A stretch of DNA of 64,000 nucleotides. It comes from Acidimicrobiales bacterium. Its GTDB lineage: Bacteria > Actinomycetota > Acidimicrobiia > Acidimicrobiales > Aldehydirespiratoraceae. The notes under the pieces were generated by a model. The model did not search any database, was not told the origin of the DNA, and saw nothing but the letters and a program-made list of their open reading frames with translations. The translations under genes and the position numbers were made by a program. The DNA lies in assembly GCA_041394245.1 (NCBI GenBank), contig JAWKIR010000003.1:682001-746000 (forward strand), written 5' to 3'. Shown here piece after piece: positions 50,997 through 59,745 of this stretch (positions are counted from its first letter, which is position 1; every line of letters starts with the position of its first letter).

Positions 50997-52312
50997 CCGC
51001 CGTCGCGCGCCGGCCTGCCGTGCGCCCTCACATCGCCGCCCTGCGGCCCCGTCGCGTCGAACTCGGTCTCATCGCGCTCATCGCGGTCGTCGTGGTCTCC
51101 GCCTACGGCCTCGCCAGTCTCGGCGAGTCGGCCTCGGTTCCTGCCGACATCGGACCGTTCCTCGGTTGGATGCTCGGGCTGTTCTTCTTCGTCCACCTGG
51201 CTGTCCGCCGTTTCGCCCCGGCCGCGGACCCGGTGCTCCTGCCGATGGCGCTGCTGCTCAACGGCATCGGCTACGTGATGATCGCCCGGTTGGGGGAGGA
51301 CGTGGGCGGCGGCGGCGACCTCGCCGGCCTCCAGTCGGTGTGGACGGCGGTCGGGATCGGGGCGTTCGTCGCGACGCTGGCCTTCGTGCCGAGGGTGCGC
51401 ATGCTCGCCCAGTACCGCTACCTCCTCGGCGTCGGCGGCGTCGGCCTGCTCGCCCTCCCGCTCCTGCCGATCGGTGTCGAGATCAACGGTGCCCGGATCT
51501 GGGTGAGCATCGGGCCGGTCAACTTCCAGCCCGGGGAGTTCGCCAAGATCGCCCTCGCCCTGTTCTTCGCCTCCTACCTCGTCGACACCGCCGAGCTGAT
51601 CAAGAACCGGATCGAGCTGCGTGATCTCGCCCCGATCGGCGCGGCATGGGCGGCGTCGATCGGCGTGATGGTGCTCGAGCGCGATCTCGGTTCGTCGATG
51701 CTCGTCTTCGCCCTCTTCGTGGTCCTCATGTGGGTGGCGACCGAGCGCACGTTGTTCCTCGGTCTCGGTGCCACCATGTTCATGGCCGGCGGGGTGGTGG
51801 CGTTTCGGTTGTTCGGCCACGTCGAGCGCCGCATCGACAGCTGGCTCGACCCCTGGGCCGACCCGCAGGACAGCGGATTCCAGATCATCCAGGCCACCTA
51901 TTCGATGGCCGAGGGTGGCCTCACCGGCACCGGGCTGGGTCGCGGCGAACCCGACCGGGTGCCGTTCGCCGAAACGGACTTCATCTTCTCCGCCATCGGC
52001 GAGGAGCTCGGGCTCGCCGGTACGACGGCGATCCTCATGGCGTTCCTGATCCTGATCGGTTCGGGTCTGCGCATCGCGGTCCGGGCCACCCGCACGTTCG
52101 AGAAGCTGCTGGCCGTCGGCCTGACCACCCTGCTCGGCATCCAGGCCTTCATCATCATGGGTGGTGTGGTGCGGCTGATCCCGTTGACCGGCATCACGTT
52201 GCCGTTCGTCTCCTACGGCGGGTCGGCGCTCGTGTCGAACTACATCATCCTCGCGCTGTTGATGCGGCTGTCCCACGAGCAGCGCTCCGCGTCGGTTCGG
52301 GCCGAGCGATGA
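50993..52312 (+). CDS. rodA: FtsW/RodA/SpoVE-family cell-wall polymerase
   Basis: The 439-residue protein has about 10 transmembrane helices and SEDS-family blocks: NGARIWVSIGPVNFQPGEFAK, ERDLGSSMLVFALF, the catalytic-loop region PWADPQDSGFQIIQATYSMAEGG with GTGLGRGEPDRVPFAETDFIF, and SYGGSALVSNYIILALL. It polymerises glycan strands from lipid II and pairs with the class B PBP next to it. In the mycobacterial cluster the equivalent is RodA. Overlaps pbpA by 4 bases. Confidence 0.92.
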   Translation: MTAVARRPAVRPHIAALRPRRVELGLIALIAVVVVSAYGLASLGESASVPADIGPFLGWMLGLFFFVHLAVRRFAPAADPVLLPMALLLNGIGYVMIARLGEDVGGGGDLAGLQSVWTAVGIGAFVATLAFVPRVRMLAQYRYLLGVGGVGLLALPLLPIGVEINGARIWVSIGPVNFQPGEFAKIALALFFASYLVDTAELIKNRIELRDLAPIGAAWAASIGVMVLERDLGSSMLVFALFVVLMWVATERTLFLGLGATMFMAGGVVAFRLFGHVERRIDSWLDPWADPQDSGFQIIQATYSMAEGGLTGTGLGRGEPDRVPFAETDFIFSAIGEELGLAGTTAILMAFLILIGSGLRIAVRATRTFEKLLAVGLTTLLGIQAFIIMGGVVRLIPLTGITLPFVSYGGSALVSNYIILALLMRLSHEQRSASVRAER

Positions 52313-53856
52313 ACAACCGGATCCGCAATCTCGGGGCCGCCTTCATCGTCCTCTACGCGATCCTGTTCGCCCAGCTCAATCGGGTGCAGTTCGTCGATGC
52401 CGAGGACTACAAGGGTCACGAGGGCAACATCCGTCCCCAGCTGCGGGCGTTCGGGCAGGAGCGGGGCGACATCGTCACCGCCGACGGGGTCGTTGTCGCC
52501 ATGTCGGTGCCGGTCGAGGCCGGCGAGATCGACTACCGGCGCGACTATCCGACCGACGAGCTGTTCGCCCATGTCGTCGGCTTCCAGTCGTTCAACCAGG
52601 GTGCGTTCGGCCTCGAGCGGGAGTACAACGACCAGCTCGCCGGGGCCCGCCTCGATCAGCAGTTCGATTCGCTGAAGGATCTGTTCGTCGATCGCGACAC
52701 GACCGGCACGGTCGTCATGACCCTGCGCGACGACGTCCAGCGGGCCGCTGCGAACGCGCTCGGCGACCGGAAGGGATCGGTCGTCGCGGTCGACCCGGCC
52801 ACCGGCGAGATCCTGGCGATGTGGACCTACCCGAGCTTCGATCCCAACCTGCTGTCGGGCCTCGACGGGGCCGCCGTCAACGCGGCCTACCAGTCGCTGC
52901 TCGCCGATCCCGACGATCCGCTCCTCGCGAAGGCGTTCCGGGAGGTGTTCTTCCCCGGTTCGACGTTCAAGTTGGTGACCGCGGCGGCCGCGCTCGACAT
53001 CGCCGGTATCACGCTGACCGACCCGGTGTGGCCCGACACCGACCGCTACGAACCACTCCCGTCGGGGTCGGCGATCCGCAACTTCGGTGGTTCGACGTGT
53101 GGCGGTGATCTGCGGCTGGCCCTGCAGCGTTCGTGCAACGCGACCTTTGCCGAGATCGGTGCCGAGTGGCTCGGCCCCGACGCCATGATCCGCACCGCCG
53201 AGAAGTTCGGATTCAACGCCGACCCGGTGCTCGACCTCCCCGACGCGGCCCGTTCGCAGTTCCCCACCGACTTCGGCGCCTACATCGCCGATCTCGATGC
53301 CTACCAGCCCGACGGCAGCGCCGATCTCCGCAACGGCGACACCCCGATCCACGAGAACTCGGCCATTCTCGCCCAGGCGTCGATCGGGCAGAACGACGTG
53401 AAGGCGACCCCGCTGCAGATGGCCATGGTGGCGGCGGCGATCGCCAACGGCGGCCAGATGATGGCCCCCCACGTCGTGTCGGAGGTGCGCGATGCGAGCG
53501 GCGGTGTCTACGACTCCGTCGAGCCGTCGGTGTGGCGCACCTCGCTGTCGCCGTTCGCCGCCGGCCAACTCCAGGAAGCGATGATCAATGTCGTGCAGAA
53601 CGGCACGGCGAAGGCGATGCAGATCGCCGGCCTCGACGTGGGCGGCAAGACGGGGACGGCGCAGCTCGGCACGACGCCGGCCAGCTCCCACGCCTGGGTG
53701 GTCGGTTTCGCCGGCCCGCCCGGCCAGCCGGCCGAGATCGCGGTGGCCGTGATCGTCGAGGCCCAGCCCGGCGCAAGTGAGCAGACGGGCGGCGCGGTGG
53801 CTGCGCCCATCGCCAGAGCTGTGATCGAAGCCGCCTTCGGGCTGGGGGGCGGATAG
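52309..53856 (+). CDS. pbpA: Class B penicillin-binding protein (PbpA-like transpeptidase)
   Basis: The 515-residue protein has an N-terminal membrane helix (AAFIVLYAILFAQLNR), a dimerisation region, and a transpeptidase domain. The active-site motifs are FFPGSTFKLVT (SxxK), RSCNATFAE (SxN) and GLDVGGKTGTAQ (KTG). It cross-links the glycan made by the upstream SEDS protein. The name PbpA is given by its place in the cluster. 78 bases separate it from pknB, which has its own promoter. Confidence 0.92.
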   Translation: MNNRIRNLGAAFIVLYAILFAQLNRVQFVDAEDYKGHEGNIRPQLRAFGQERGDIVTADGVVVAMSVPVEAGEIDYRRDYPTDELFAHVVGFQSFNQGAFGLEREYNDQLAGARLDQQFDSLKDLFVDRDTTGTVVMTLRDDVQRAAANALGDRKGSVVAVDPATGEILAMWTYPSFDPNLLSGLDGAAVNAAYQSLLADPDDPLLAKAFREVFFPGSTFKLVTAAAALDIAGITLTDPVWPDTDRYEPLPSGSAIRNFGGSTCGGDLRLALQRSCNATFAEIGAEWLGPDAMIRTAEKFGFNADPVLDLPDAARSQFPTDFGAYIADLDAYQPDGSADLRNGDTPIHENSAILAQASIGQNDVKATPLQMAMVAAAIANGGQMMAPHVVSEVRDASGGVYDSVEPSVWRTSLSPFAAGQLQEAMINVVQNGTAKAMQIAGLDVGGKTGTAQLGTTPASSHAWVVGFAGPPGQPAEIAVAVIVEAQPGASEQTGGAVAAPIARAVIEAAFGLGGG

Positions 53857-53920
53857 TTCCATGAACGACCACGAAGCGTTGCGGATCCGGGGCTGCAACG
53901 GTCCCGCGCCGTCGCAGAGG

Positions 53921-53926
53921 TAGAAT
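53921..53926 (+). promoter_or_regulatory. Leaderless -10 box of pknB
   Basis: TAGAAT, 8 bases before ATG 53935. A separate promoter lets pknB be controlled apart from the upstream genes. Confidence 0.55.
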
Positions 53927-53934
53927 CTCCCGCT

Positions 53935-56007
53935 ATGTCCGATCAGGGCCCCACCGTCTTCAACGGACGTTACGAACTGCTGCGCCACATCGCTCGCGGC
54001 GGGATGGCCGACGTCTATCTCGCCCGTGACGAGCTGCTCGATCGAGAGGTCGCGCTCAAGGTGCTCTTCCCGGAGTTCGCCAACGATCCCAACTTCGTCG
54101 AGCGCTTCCGCCGCGAGGCGCAGGCCGCCGCCAACCTCAACCACCCAAACATCGTGGGCATCTACGACTGGGGTCAGGAGCGGGGTACCTACTACATCGT
54201 GATGGAGCACGTGTCGGGGCGCAGCATGTCCGACGTGCTCCGCTCGACCGGCCCGCTCCAGCCCGACCGGGCCGCGGAGATCGCCGCCGACGTCGCCTCG
54301 GCGTTGTCGACCGCACACCAGGCCGGGCTCGTGCATCGCGACGTGAAGCTCGGCAACATCCTCGTGTCCGATGGCGGCGACGTGAAGGTCGCCGACTTCG
54401 GTATCGCCACCGCGCTCGCGGGAGGAACCGATGCCGGCCTCACCCAGCACGGCTCGGTGATGGGGACGGCCACCTACTTCTCTCCGGAGCAGGCGCAGGG
54501 CAAGCAGGTCGACGGTCGCAGCGATCTCTACTCGCTCGGTGTCGTGCTCTACGAGATGCTGGCCGGCACCCCGCCCTTCCAGGCCGACACCCCGATCGCC
54601 GTCGCCTACAAGCACGTGCAGGAGAAGCCCGAGACGCTGCTCGAGCGCGGTGTCCCGGTGGCGAAATCGCTCAACGCGATCACCATGAAGCTGCTGGCCA
54701 AGAATCCGGCCAACCGCTACCCGACGGCCGAGGATCTCCGCAACGATCTTCGTCGTTACCTGTCCGGTGCCCATCAGGTCCCGGGCGGCGCGGCCGGCGG
54801 TGCCGCCGCGACCCCGGCCGCGGCCGCTCCGGCCCCCGCGATCGATGCGACGACGGTGGTGCCCACCACGCCGGCGGCATCCCCGGCGATCGTCGGCCCG
54901 CCGGTCACTGCGGCGCAGCCGGGGGTCGTTCTCGATCCCAACGCGCTCGCGGCCCAATACGGCAGCGGTGGCTACTACTACGACGACGAGCCGCCCCGAG
55001 ACGACTGGAAGCGCACCGTCGCCCTCCTCGTCGGTCTCGGTGTGCTGATCTTCATCCTCGGCTTCCTCACCATCGCCTTCGGGCGCCAACTCGGTCTCTT
55101 CGGCGACGACGGAGGCGGCTCCGACGATGCCGCGGTCGAGAAGATCGACGTGCCCAACCTCGAGGGGCTCGAACAGCTCGAGGCCGAGGCGCAACTCCGA
55201 GACCTGGATCTGGTTCCCGTCGTCACCGAGCGGCGCAACCAGAACGTCGACGCCGGTCTCGTCTTCGACCAGTCACCGCCGGCGGGTCAGAAGCTCGACC
55301 CGGGCCAGGAGGTCGAGATCATCGTCAGTACGGGCGAGGCGATCACCGTGCCCTCGGTGATCTCGCTGACCGAGACCGCCGCGATCGCCCTGCTCGCCGA
55401 GCGGGGCTACACCGCCGATCCGCAGCCGGAAGCGAGTGTCCAGGAGGTCGGCACGGTCATCAGTCAGAATCCGGTGCCCGGCACGGAGCATCCGCTCGAC
55501 CAGCCGGTCGTCATCAAGGTCTCGACCGGCCCCGAACAGGTCGTCGTTCCCGACCTGAAGGGCCGAGACGTCGCCCAGGCCTTCAACCAGCTGCAGGACC
55601 TCGGGTTCACGATCGCCGACGACACCATCAAGGAAGCGTCCGACACGGTCGACGAGGGCGATGTCACCCGTACCGATCCGGCGGCCGACAGCATCGTGGC
55701 GGTGGGAACACCGATCACGATCTATGTGTCGTCGGGCGTCGAACAGGTGTCGGTGCCCTCGGTCATCACCCTGTTCTACGACACGGCCGAGTTGACGCTG
55801 CGCAACCAGGGCCTCGTCCCCGTGCCGCAGTTCCGGACGGTGCCGTTCGGCGATCCTCAGGTCGGTCTCGTGATCGAACAGAACCCCGGCAGCTTCACGC
55901 TGGTCGACAAGGGATCGGAAGTGGTCATCGTGGTCGGCGAAGCGGGGCCGGAACCGACGACGACCACCACGACGACCACCACGACCACACTGCCCGAAGG
56001 CGGATAG
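53935..56007 (+). CDS. pknB: Serine/threonine protein kinase with four PASTA domains (PknB-like)
   Basis: The 690-residue protein has a kinase domain (residues of about 12-280) with RGGMADVYLA, ALKVLFPEF (Lys42), LVHRDVKLGN (134-136 HRD) and VADFGIATA (154-156 DFG). An Ala/Pro linker (about 285-340) and a transmembrane helix (about 362-386) follow. Four PASTA repeats (about 400-675) each have a pattern like VPxLxG...G, then a Thr-rich tail (EPTTTTTTTTTTTLPEGG). PASTA modules bind muropeptides. Only one kinase gene is in this cluster, whereas mycobacteria have PknA and PknB. Confidence 0.95.
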   Translation: MSDQGPTVFNGRYELLRHIARGGMADVYLARDELLDREVALKVLFPEFANDPNFVERFRREAQAAANLNHPNIVGIYDWGQERGTYYIVMEHVSGRSMSDVLRSTGPLQPDRAAEIAADVASALSTAHQAGLVHRDVKLGNILVSDGGDVKVADFGIATALAGGTDAGLTQHGSVMGTATYFSPEQAQGKQVDGRSDLYSLGVVLYEMLAGTPPFQADTPIAVAYKHVQEKPETLLERGVPVAKSLNAITMKLLAKNPANRYPTAEDLRNDLRRYLSGAHQVPGGAAGGAAATPAAAAPAPAIDATTVVPTTPAASPAIVGPPVTAAQPGVVLDPNALAAQYGSGGYYYDDEPPRDDWKRTVALLVGLGVLIFILGFLTIAFGRQLGLFGDDGGGSDDAAVEKIDVPNLEGLEQLEAEAQLRDLDLVPVVTERRNQNVDAGLVFDQSPPAGQKLDPGQEVEIIVSTGEAITVPSVISLTETAAIALLAERGYTADPQPEASVQEVGTVISQNPVPGTEHPLDQPVVIKVSTGPEQVVVPDLKGRDVAQAFNQLQDLGFTIADDTIKEASDTVDEGDVTRTDPAADSIVAVGTPITIYVSSGVEQVSVPSVITLFYDTAELTLRNQGLVPVPQFRTVPFGDPQVGLVIEQNPGSFTLVDKGSEVVIVVGEAGPEPTTTTTTTTTTTLPEGG

Positions 56008-56013
56008 TCCGCC

Positions 56014-56613
56014 TCAGGCGTCGGCGACGATGCCGCAGCGGGTCAGGAAGTTCCGCAGCAGGTCGTGACCGGCGTTGGTCAGCACCGACTCGGGATGGAA
56101 CTGCACGCCCTCGACATCGAACTCGCGGTGCCGCAGGCCCATGATGAGTCCGTCGTCGGTCTCCGCGGTGATCTCGAGACAGTCGGGGATCGTCGAGCGG
56201 TCGACGATCAGCGAGTGGTAGCGGGTTGCTTCGACCGGGTTGGGGAGACCGGCGAACACGCCGATGTCGTGGTGACGCACGAACGAGGTCTTGCCGTGCA
56301 TCACCTCGGGGGCCCGTATCACGTCGCCGCCGTAGACCTGGCCCATGCACTGCATGCCGAGGCACACCCCGAAGATCGGCACGGTGCCTCGCAACTCCTC
56401 GAGGACCGCGAGTGACACACCCGAGTCGTCGGGCGTCCCCGGGCCCGGCGAGATCAGGATCCCGTCGGGGTCGAGTGCGCGGATACCGTCGAGATCGATC
56501 TCGTCGTGGCGGTACACGACCGGCGTCGCCCCGAGCTCGCCGAGGTACTGCACGAGGATGTAGACGAACGAGTCGTAGTTGTCGATGACGAGAATCGTCG
56601 GCGAGTCACTCAC
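56014..56613 (-). CDS. trpG: Glutamine amidotransferase of anthranilate or aminodeoxychorismate synthase
   Basis: The 199-residue class I amidotransferase has ILVIDNYDSFVYILVQ, ILISPGPGTPDDSGVS, FGVCLGMQCMGQVYGGDV (nucleophile Cys) and GVQFHPESVLT (His and Glu). It supplies ammonia for chorismate conversion in tryptophan or folate synthesis; PabA and TrpG cannot be told apart here. The mycobacterial trpG also sits beside pknB. GTG 56613 is 7 bases from TAGGTT. Convergent with pknB, 6 bases apart. Confidence 0.9.
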   Translation of the reverse strand: MSDSPTILVIDNYDSFVYILVQYLGELGATPVVYRHDEIDLDGIRALDPDGILISPGPGTPDDSGVSLAVLEELRGTVPIFGVCLGMQCMGQVYGGDVIRAPEVMHGKTSFVRHHDIGVFAGLPNPVEATRYHSLIVDRSTIPDCLEITAETDDGLIMGLRHREFDVEGVQFHPESVLTNAGHDLLRNFLTRCGIVADA

Positions 56614-56620
56614 GCCACCG

Positions 56621-56626
56621 AACCTA
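56621..56626 (-). promoter_or_regulatory. Leaderless -10 box of trpG
   Basis: TAGGTT on the minus strand, 7 bases from GTG 56613. Confidence 0.55.
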
Positions 56627-56682
56627 CCGGTCTTGCTGTCCATGTGGGAGACCGTTTCCTGCCCGTCGACAGCACCCCGCCC

Positions 56683-56723
56683 CCGAGAAAGTACGCCGGG
56701 GTCAGACACCGTTACTTTCTCGG
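56683..56723. repeat. Palindromic element copy 4
   Basis: Perfect 11-bp outer arms CCGAGAAAGTA (56683-56693) and TACTTTCTCGG (56713-56723) around a single GGGGTCAGACACC core (56698-56710). It follows the Fe-S reductase stop by 7 bases, on the trpG side. Confidence 0.85.
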
Positions 56724-56730
56724 ACGGGCG

Positions 56731-58998
56731 TCAGTCCTCGGATGCGGCCGAGGGCTTGACGGCACCCGACAGCTGGGCGAGCTCGGCCTGCTGGGCCAGC
56801 TCCTCTTCGGCTCGCTTGGTCTCGCCGGTCTCGATGGCACCGAGCACGTGGATGGCGATGTCGGCCACACGGACCTCGTCCTCTTCCTTGCCCGCGGCCT
56901 TCACACCGTCGTCCATCATCACGTAGCAGAACGGACAGGCCGTCGCGACCCGGGTGGCCCCGGTCTCGACGAGTTCCCTGGCCCGGACGTCGTTGACCTT
57001 CTCGCCGACGGTCTCCTCCATCCACATGCGGGCCCCGCCGGCGCCGCAACACATGCCCTTGGTGCCGTTGCGTTCGGCTTCGACGATCTCGATGCCACCG
57101 AGCTTGCCGAGCACCTTGCGGGGGGCCATGTAGACGTCGTTGTGGCGACCGAGGTAGCAGCTGTCGTGGTAGACGACGCGCTCCTCGAGCTCGGCGCCGT
57201 CGAGATCGAGGCGACCCTGGTCGACCAGCCATTCGAGGAACTGCGAGTGGTGCACGACCTCGTAGTGACCACCCAGCTGCGGGTACTCGTTGGCCAGCGT
57301 GTTGAAACAGTGGGGGCACTGGGTGACGATCTTCTTGACGCCCATGGTGTTGAGCGTCTCGATGTTCTGGCTCGCGAGCATCTGGAAGAGGTACTCGTTG
57401 CCCGAGCGGCGGGCGGAGTCGCCCGTGCAGTTCTCGGCCGGGCCGAGGATGGCGAAGTCGACGTCGGCGCGCTGCATGAGCTTGGCCATCGCCTGGGTGA
57501 CCTTCTTGTTCTTGTCGTCGAACGAGCCGGCGCAGCCGACCCAGTAGAGGTACTCGGCCTCGATCGGATCGGAGCCGTCGATGATGTTGATGCCGTCCAT
57601 GCCGTTGGCCCAGTCGGCCCGTTCGCTCTGGCTCATGCCCCACGGGTTGGCCGAGTTCTCCATCGAACGGAACGCGTTGCCGAGCTCCGACGGGAAGTCG
57701 GACTCCATCAGCGTGAGGTAGCGCCGCATGTCGAGGATCTTGTCGAGGATCTCGATGTTGACGGGGCAGATCTCGTCGCACGCCTTGCACGAGGTGCAGG
57801 CCCACAGCTCGTCCTGCGTGATGCGGTCGAACATCCAGTTGGCCGGAACGGTGATGTCGCCGTCGACCCCGATCGGGGGTGACACGGCCGGATCGCCGGT
57901 GCGGGCCATGACCTCGCCGGTCTTCAGCACGATCTCGCGCGGGTCGAGCGGCTTGCCGGTGGCGTGCGCGGGGCACACCGACGTGCACCGACCGCACATG
58001 GTGCAGGCGTCGGTGTCGAGCAGCTGCTTCCAGGTGAAGTCCTCGATGACGGAGGCGCCGAAGGTCTCGAGCTCGGTTTCGCCCGAGACGAGGTTGGGCA
58101 TCGGCTTCATCGCGCCCTTCGGACGGTCCTTGTCCTTCAGATACATGTTGAGCGGCGAGGTGAACATGTGGCGCAGCATCGTGGTGGGGAGGATCACCAG
58201 GAACGCGATGAAGCTGAGCACGTGGGCGATCCACCAGGCCTGGTGCCAACCGGCGACGTTGTCCCAGCCGTCGACCAGGTCGGCGAGCGGGTAGCCGATG
58301 AAGCTCCACTTCTCGAACTCGGGCAGGCCCTGCTCGGCGATACGGAACATCTCGGCGCCGAAGCCGGTGACGGCGATGGCGAAGAACACGCCCAGGATCA
58401 CCGCGTGTTCGGGCTTGCTCTTGATGCGGATGCGGTAGGGACGCCAGCTCCACGGGCCGTAGCGGCGGACGATGGCCCACACGATGCCCACCAGGAAGAC
58501 GAGACCGGCCGCGTCGCCGACCATGGCGTAGGCCCGATAGACGTCGCCGTGGAGGAACTTGATGCTCTCCGGGACCTGATGGTTGACCTCGAGCACCGTG
58601 GTGACCGCGAGCAGCACCAGGAAGCCGAAATAGATCATCGAGTGCATGATCCCGGCGCCCGGTTCGCGCAGCAGGGTCTGCATGTAGACGCCGGCGCGGA
58701 AGTCCTTGGCGCGCTTCGGCGCGTTCTTCAGGGTGGTGCGGCGGTTGTCGGGGCGGCCTCGTTCCCAGTTCTTCACCCGCATCGCGAACATGTAGGCGCC
58801 ATAGACGAGCAGCAGCGGGATCACCGTGTAGAAGGTGAGCTTCAGCCCGGTCGGCACGTTCTCGAAGACCTCGCGCTGCACTGCACTCTCGTCGTGCCAG
58901 TTGGTGATGCTCGGGATGACGCCCGAGGTGGCGGTGAAGAGTGCGATCCCGGCACCGAGAGCGATGACGAGATGATGGGGCTTGAGGCGCGAATTCAT
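56731..58998 (-). CDS. Membrane Fe-S oxidoreductase (heterodisulfide reductase-like)
   Basis: The 755-residue protein has an N-terminal membrane part with about five or six helices (residues 1-290, NarI-like, with His in GWHQAWWIAHVL). Two 4Fe-4S sites follow: CTMCGRCTSVCPA (332-344) and CTSCKACDEICPV (401-413). The C-terminal half has two CCG-type units: CPHCFNTLANEYP region, CCGAGG and CPFCYVMMD. It resembles mycobacterial Rv0338c. It probably passes electrons between the membrane quinone pool and a soluble partner; the substrate is unknown. ATG 58998 is 9 bases from TATCTT. Confidence 0.85.
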   Translation of the reverse strand: MNSRLKPHHLVIALGAGIALFTATSGVIPSITNWHDESAVQREVFENVPTGLKLTFYTVIPLLLVYGAYMFAMRVKNWERGRPDNRRTTLKNAPKRAKDFRAGVYMQTLLREPGAGIMHSMIYFGFLVLLAVTTVLEVNHQVPESIKFLHGDVYRAYAMVGDAAGLVFLVGIVWAIVRRYGPWSWRPYRIRIKSKPEHAVILGVFFAIAVTGFGAEMFRIAEQGLPEFEKWSFIGYPLADLVDGWDNVAGWHQAWWIAHVLSFIAFLVILPTTMLRHMFTSPLNMYLKDKDRPKGAMKPMPNLVSGETELETFGASVIEDFTWKQLLDTDACTMCGRCTSVCPAHATGKPLDPREIVLKTGEVMARTGDPAVSPPIGVDGDITVPANWMFDRITQDELWACTSCKACDEICPVNIEILDKILDMRRYLTLMESDFPSELGNAFRSMENSANPWGMSQSERADWANGMDGINIIDGSDPIEAEYLYWVGCAGSFDDKNKKVTQAMAKLMQRADVDFAILGPAENCTGDSARRSGNEYLFQMLASQNIETLNTMGVKKIVTQCPHCFNTLANEYPQLGGHYEVVHHSQFLEWLVDQGRLDLDGAELEERVVYHDSCYLGRHNDVYMAPRKVLGKLGGIEIVEAERNGTKGMCCGAGGARMWMEETVGEKVNDVRARELVETGATRVATACPFCYVMMDDGVKAAGKEEDEVRVADIAIHVLGAIETGETKRAEEELAQQAELAQLSGAVKPSAASED

Positions 58999-59007
58999 GG
59001 CGTGGCA

Positions 59008-59013
59008 AAGATA
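59008..59013 (-). promoter_or_regulatory. -10 box of the Fe-S oxidoreductase gene
   Basis: TATCTT on the minus strand, 9 bases from ATG 58998. Confidence 0.45.
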
Positions 59014-59113
59014 CCTCTCTCTCCGGAGCGGGTGCGCATCCAGGAGAATCGATCAGGCCCACGGTTCATCTCGGCGAAACAATGGCGAAATCCATGGCTG
59101 TCAGCGTGGGGTC

Positions 59114-59617
59114 ATGGACATCACGCTGATTCGATGGCCTGCCGAGGCTGACCGTCTCCCGGAGTTGCGCGGTGCCCGTGTGCCGCGACTGCTGCTGGTC
59201 GACGAGGGTGCGCCCCCGCCGGTCGTCGCCGACGAGTACGAGGACTGGATCCGGGTGCCTGCCCCGGAGGAGGACCTGCGGGCACGCGTCGAGGGACTCT
59301 CCCGGCGCGCCGCCGCTGCGGGAGAGGGTGCGCCCGAGATCGACGAGTACGGGGTCGTGCGGTTCAATGGCGCGCACACGGCGGTCCCGCCTGTGGAGGC
59401 ACGCCTCGCCGAGCTCCTGATCGCCCGGTTCGGGGCGGTCGTCGGCCGGCCCGAACTCTCCGAGGCAGGGTGGCCCGGCGGGCACGCGAGCCGCAACGCG
59501 CTCGACGTGCATGTGCTCCGCCTGCGTCGCCGACTCGCCGAGGCCGGACTGTCGATCCGGACCGTTCGGGCCCGTGGCTACCTCCTGGAGCCGGCCGTCG
59601 CGGCAGCCACCGGCTGA
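59114..59617 (+). CDS. OmpR-type winged-helix regulator, GlnR-like by position
   Basis: The 167-residue protein has a C-terminal winged helix: GAHTAVPPVEARLAELLIARFGAVVGRPELSEAGW, HASRNALDVHVLRLRRRLAEAGLSIRTVRARGYLL. The N-terminal 75 residues look like a shrunken receiver domain without a clear phospho-acceptor Asp. GlnR of actinobacteria is also an orphan OmpR-type regulator of nitrogen genes. It sits right before an ammonium transporter, so nitrogen control is likely, but the name is inferred from context. Confidence 0.65.
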   Translation: MDITLIRWPAEADRLPELRGARVPRLLLVDEGAPPPVVADEYEDWIRVPAPEEDLRARVEGLSRRAAAAGEGAPEIDEYGVVRFNGAHTAVPPVEARLAELLIARFGAVVGRPELSEAGWPGGHASRNALDVHVLRLRRRLAEAGLSIRTVRARGYLLEPAVAAATG

Positions 59618-59624
59618 AAGAATT

Positions 59625-59697
59625 GGTTCAGGTTTCTGACTCTTCCCGGCAACGCGACGGTGCGCAACGGGTAACAGAAGCCGAACAATCCGGAAAT
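59625..59697. promoter_or_regulatory. Candidate GlnR-like sites upstream of the ammonium transporter
   Basis: Minus strand GTCAG-N6-GAACC (59625-59640) and plus strand GTAAC-N6-CGAAC-N6-GAAAT (59671-59697) resemble the actinobacterial GTnAC-N6-GAAAC boxes with 11-bp spacing. The match is only partial. Confidence 0.3.
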
Positions 59698-59745
59698 CTG
59701 CGGCTTCTACGTTCCTTTCCATCGCCGTAAGGAAGGGACAATCTC

